In this document: in pieces, positions 36,497 to 39,835 of the stretch
Numbering within the stretch: position 1 is the first letter of the stretch
Layout: the number at the start of each line of letters is the position of its first letter
Source: Chromera velia
Taxonomy: Eukaryota; Sar; Chromeraceae
Assembly: GCA_018398765.1 (NCBI GenBank)
Contig: JAHBMJ010000577.1
Coordinates: 1-39,835 of the forward strand
Direction: 5' to 3'
Length of the DNA: 39,835 nucleotides
Notes under the pieces: generated by a model
Database searches by the model: none
What the model was told of the DNA's origin: nothing
Seen by the model: the letters and a program-made list of their open reading frames with translations, nothing else
Translations under genes and position numbers: made by a program

Positions 36497-38268
36497 ATGT
36501 ACTTGCTACTTGAGTTTCCCGTGCCGGGCAATGACAGCCCGGTCATCTTCGAGAAGCACTGGAAGGTCGACAACCCTTCGCATCTTCAGCAGCTCTCACA
36601 AGAGGTCAGCTGTAAGGACCCAGAGCCACTCTGAATGCTCGCCTTTCCTTCCGCGAAAAGGAGACGGAACGAGACGGTCATTTCTTCCTCATCCATTCTC
36701 GTCTGTGTACATGCAGCGTGTCGAGTTCATTGGTGCCGTCATTGGAGGTCCTCAGAACTCCGTGCGAGTGATCGATGTAGGCCTCTCGTACGTCAACAGA
36801 CTGCACGCACTCGCAGTCGCAGTAGACAATCCAGGGGTCAGTCTCAGTCAGTCAGTCAGTCGGCCAGTCGGCCAAACGAAGATAGAGGAACAAGCCGTCA
36901 CTCGGTCTGATCAGCCGCTCACGCTTTCATCCCGTCAGTCTACCCGCCATACAGTTTGTACTGTGCAGGCAGTGGTGTGCCAGCGAGTCCAGACAGCTCG
37001 GGGGCAGATAGACAAGCAATGGGGTGAGCGAGTCAGACCGACAAAGGTTGGAGGTTTGGGTGATAAAGCTGCGTGCCCCCTCTCGCTCTCCCTGTCGTTT
37101 CTCACCATTTCGCTCTCTCATGACAGCCTCTCACGCTGTCTCTCCCCACCCTCCCCTGACTGCCTGCCTGCCTGCCTGCCTGCCTGCAGACTGGAAGCCT
37201 AAAAAAAAAGTGAGAGGGAGAGTTAGAGTGTTCCTTTCTTGGGGGTCTCGCGGGGCCGCCAGACTTCTTTTCTTCCTTCCTCCCTCCCTCTCTTCTCCCC
37301 TCTCTTTCTCTCTCCCTCTCTCTCACTCGTTGGCTCACTTGCGCAGGGTCTCTCTGCAAAGCTCTTTCCGTTTTCCTCCAAAATAGTGCGACTGTACGTT
37401 TGTGAAACAACGATCATGGCGTCCTCTGGTGTGTATGCATAAATTGTTCTCCATAATTGCAGATTCTTTGGACTTGCGGGAAGCTCCACGGGACCTGTGG
37501 TGCAGTGGACGTGAGTGAACGTGTGTGTGGTGTGCGCGCGGGTGCGTGTGTGTGTTGGCGAGTCTGTGTTCTCCTTCGCTGGTCTATCTTCTCTCCGTCC
37601 TTCTTCGTCCACCTTTATTTCCTTTCCTTCTTGAATAGAAAGACACTCTCATAACCATACACACTCAAGGATTTTCTTCTTTTCCACCTTCCTGTTCTCC
37701 GCACAGATCTGGTCTGAACCCCTCCCACACGCTGAACAAACGGCTGTCGACATTCAAGAACTTCCTTGCCTTCGAGGAATTGATGGCACTTGTCACTGTA
37801 GGCCACGCCATGCTCGCACAGGCCCACTCTCTGATGGACCCGTTCGCGGGGGGGGAGGTACCAGAGGCCACTCTGCAACAAGCAGCCACGTTGTGTGCGA
37901 AAGCTGCGGGCATCTACGATTGGTGTTCTCATAATTGTCCAGAGGCTTTGCTGAGCGACGTGCCGATTCAGTTTTTTCCAGAGCCGTCGCACTCCGTCCT
38001 GGCCGCGCTGTCTGCGTATGCGTTGCTCTGTGCACAACAGATCTCGTATGAGATTGTCAAGGGGAAAGCGGAGATCAACAAAACATTGAAGGCAAAATTG
38101 GCGTTCATGTGCACGGAGTTGAGTGTAAAGGCGAAAGGGAAATTACAAGTGCCCTCAGTCACAGAGATAGTTAAAATTCATCTCACAATTGTCAGTCAGC
38201 CTCTCAATGTCTTCCTTTCTCTTTTCTTCCCTTCTTTCTGTTTCACTCTCTTCGCTTCTTTCTCCTTT

Positions 38269-38304
<36 letters not shown>

Positions 38305-38305
38305 T

Positions 38306-38337
<32 letters not shown>

Positions 38338-39778
38338 TTCTTTCTTTCTTTCTTTCTTTCTTCATTCATTTCTTTTTGTTCTTCTGGTTTGTTTCCCCCC
38401 ACTTTTGCGCTGCCGTGTGTCTCTCATTCGTGTAACAAAATCCTCATTGAGTCGTCGAGGACGCCTCGAGAGAGCCTTCTGTCTGTAAGTTTTCCTCATT
38501 GTCGGTCGGTCAGCCGTCCCGCTGACTGAATCTTCGGTCTGCACGACGGGAGGTGTCCGGTGGTTGTGGACTCTTCGACTCACTGGTGGAGGGAGTGCTT
38601 TGATGCTGCCTCTGTGAGATGTGCAGCTGATCCCTGATTACTCCCATGTGCAGGTAGAAAGTCTGTACAGGGGTCTGGGGTTCTTTCATTTGGCACAGCA
38701 CCACCTGAGCGAGGAAAGAATGGGTGCCGCCGTGTGCTTTGCGGGGGCGGCAGCTCACTGGGCGGGGAGTGCGGAGATGTCCGTGGCAGCCTTTCCGGTT
38801 CCATCAGTACGGCAATTGGTGCAGGTGAGTGCCTTGACTGCTTGCAGTGATCTGAATGAAGGTGAGTGCCCCGATCTGGGTAAGATTAAGAGTGGAGGTG
38901 AGTGCTTGACTTGCTATTTGCATGGGAGAGAATGAGTGCAGGTTGGCTGCCTGGGTGTCCGTCTCTTTGGAAGCCTGCATGCAGTCACGATCCTTTTTTT
39001 TTTTCCTTTTGTCTGATTTCAAAACGAATACGGAATTTGTTTTTGGTGTCCGCAGAGAGCGGGATTGATTGAGGGAAGGGGAGAAGGAGGGAGGTTGGGC
39101 GATCGAATGGCCTCTCTCTCCACACTGCAGTTCTTACACATGCATTTAGGTCGCTTGTCTGCACTGACCCTCATTGTGCAGAAGGAGGTTGAGAGGATAC
39201 GAACGACCTATGCCGAGCTAAAGAAGGACAACGACAGCGTCTACTTGGAACCCGTGCCTGACATCAAGTCTTTCCCTCCTGTATACGGAATGCAGGTCAG
39301 CCAGCAAGTCCGCCAGTCAGTCAGCTCACTTGCGTGCATGTGCATTTTGTAGATGCACGATCAATGCGTGGGTAGATTCACGTGCGTCATATACACACGA
39401 AGGATAGAATCTGTGCTTTCAACCAGTTCTGTCGAATGCATGGAATGCTGGTTGGCCCGGGAGGCGTAGCTGAGGGGCACTTGAATGAATGAATGAATGA
39501 ATGAATGAATGATTGACTAAGCCGGTGGAGCCGAGCTCCTGGCAGTCCATGCGCATGCAAGCCTTGTTGGTTTCCAAGCTCTAAAGAAAGAGACTGTTGG
39601 CTGACTTACAAGGAGCTGAAGTGGCAGCGCGTGGATGTACGTGAATCTCGGATTAAAAATCTGATGCACACAGATGCCTCGGAAATATCGCTGAGAAGGC
39701 ACTTAACACAACTTGATCAATGCCGAGGCCAAAGTTAATTTCGCTTTCCAGGCCATTCGCACGGGCTGCGTCAGATAG
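36497..39778 (+). CDS. BRO1-domain protein, BROX-like
   Basis: Eight exons modelled: 36497-36604, 36717-36836, 37347-37432, 37463-37510, 37707-38190, 38654-38824, 39056-39295 and 39752-39778. They total 1,284 bp, about 427 aa. All phases close and all introns are GT-AG. Bro1 domains are banana-shaped helical folds that bind CHMP4 of ESCRT-III and act in membrane scission or repair. The evidence is PVIFEKHW at the N-terminus, QWTSGLN, AATLCAKAAGIYDW (exon 5), LYRGLGFFHLAQHHL with MGAAVCFAGAAAHW (exon 6), and the KKDNDSVYLEPVPD signature (exon 7). Length and layout match BROX (a lone Bro1 domain of ~410 aa) better than ALIX. The N-terminus is short and unusual. The last 9-codon exon is least certain, as the gene could continue beyond the window; no CaaX box is seen. 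The exon 6 acceptor could also lie about 27 bases upstream, in frame. Confidence 0.8.
37157..37190. repeat. (CTGC)n microsatellite in intron
   Basis: Short CTGC tandem run ending in CTGCAG, within intron 2 of the BROX-like gene. Confidence 0.85.
38265..38370. repeat. (TTTC)n microsatellite in intron
   Basis: About 100 bp of TTTC units in intron 5 of the BROX-like gene. It extends the open frame of exon 5 with a Phe/Ser/Leu run that is intronic, because a GTCAGT donor precedes it at 38191. Confidence 0.9.
39440..39590 (+). repeat. SINE-like repeat, second copy (partial)
   Basis: An A-box-like GTAGCTGAGGGG (about 39468-39479) precedes a (TGAA)n tract (39482-39511), followed by GCCGGTGGAGCCGAGCTCC and CATGCGCATGCAAG. 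The post-tract part is about 80% identical to the copy at 8700-8740. No B-box was found, so this copy is truncated. It lies in the last intron of the modelled BROX-like gene. Confidence 0.45.
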
Positions 39779-39804
39779 ATAGGGTGTCGGAATGCGTCAA
39801 TGGG

Positions 39805-39806
<2 letters not shown>

Positions 39807-39835
<29 letters not shown>
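39807..39835. repeat. (TC)n microsatellite at window end
   Basis: A TC run continues to the last base of the window. Confidence 0.9.

Noticed and set aside
36322-36573. Minus-strand 83-codon open frame upstream of the nucleotidase
   Set aside because: It overlaps exon 1 of the BROX-like gene in antisense, has no recognised domain, and the plus-strand reading is supported by splice phase and Bro1 similarity.
38191-38529. Extension of BROX exon 5 as a poly-Phe/Ser membrane-like segment
   Set aside because: A GTCAGT donor precedes it and the sequence is a (TTTC)n intronic repeat.

Overview
The window looks like nuclear DNA of a repeat-rich eukaryote. Two genes carry GT-AG introns, microsatellites are abundant, and at least seven kinds of transposable element are present. 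The organism cannot be fixed from sequence alone. The element mix (chromovirus, permuted Penelope-like element, oversized Copia, hAT-type elements) and the compact genes would suit a protist alga such as a chromerid; that is an inference with low confidence.

Layout. 1-1003: a large inverted repeat made from two 3' ends of a chromodomain Ty3/gypsy element. 1259-7493: a decayed Penelope-like retroelement (PLE) bracketed by ~375-bp direct repeats, with the GIY-YIG endonuclease N-terminal to the reverse transcriptase (the permuted Chlamys/Naiad-type order). 8581-8765: a short tRNA-derived SINE-like repeat with a (TGAA)n tail; a relative lies at about 39440-39590. 8770-28537: a very large Ty1/copia-type LTR retrotransposon with ~745-bp LTRs and gag, zinc knuckles, integrase, RT and RNase H. 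It is broken by a 3.2-kb TIR element placed exactly at a TA inside the RT gene and by a 1.4-kb AT-rich element with a perfect 8-bp target duplication. 28844-29704: a non-autonomous hAT-like element with an 8-bp target duplication. 29705-33344: microsatellite-rich sequence with no gene seen.

The last 6.5 kb hold two apparently intact host genes, divergently transcribed from a 488-bp gap. On the minus strand is a 3'(2'),5'-bisphosphate nucleotidase of the inositol monophosphatase superfamily (4 exons, 499 aa). On the plus strand is a BRO1-domain protein most like BROX (8 exons modelled, ~427 aa). The splice phases close exactly in both models, and 6 of 10 donors are GTCAGY.

The most unusual signal is how the repeats have decayed. 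The Copia gag-pol is open in conserved frames over ~10 kb of coding sequence with only one frameshift, yet carries about 22 in-frame stops: 16 TAG, 5 TGA, 1 TAA. Nearly all are explained by C-to-T at CAG, CGA or CAA. The two LTRs differ at about 45 sites with only about 3 transversions, and the arms of the chromovirus palindrome differ only by transitions. This points to methylation/deamination or a RIP-like process acting on repeats; UAG read as a sense codon by the element is the less likely alternative.
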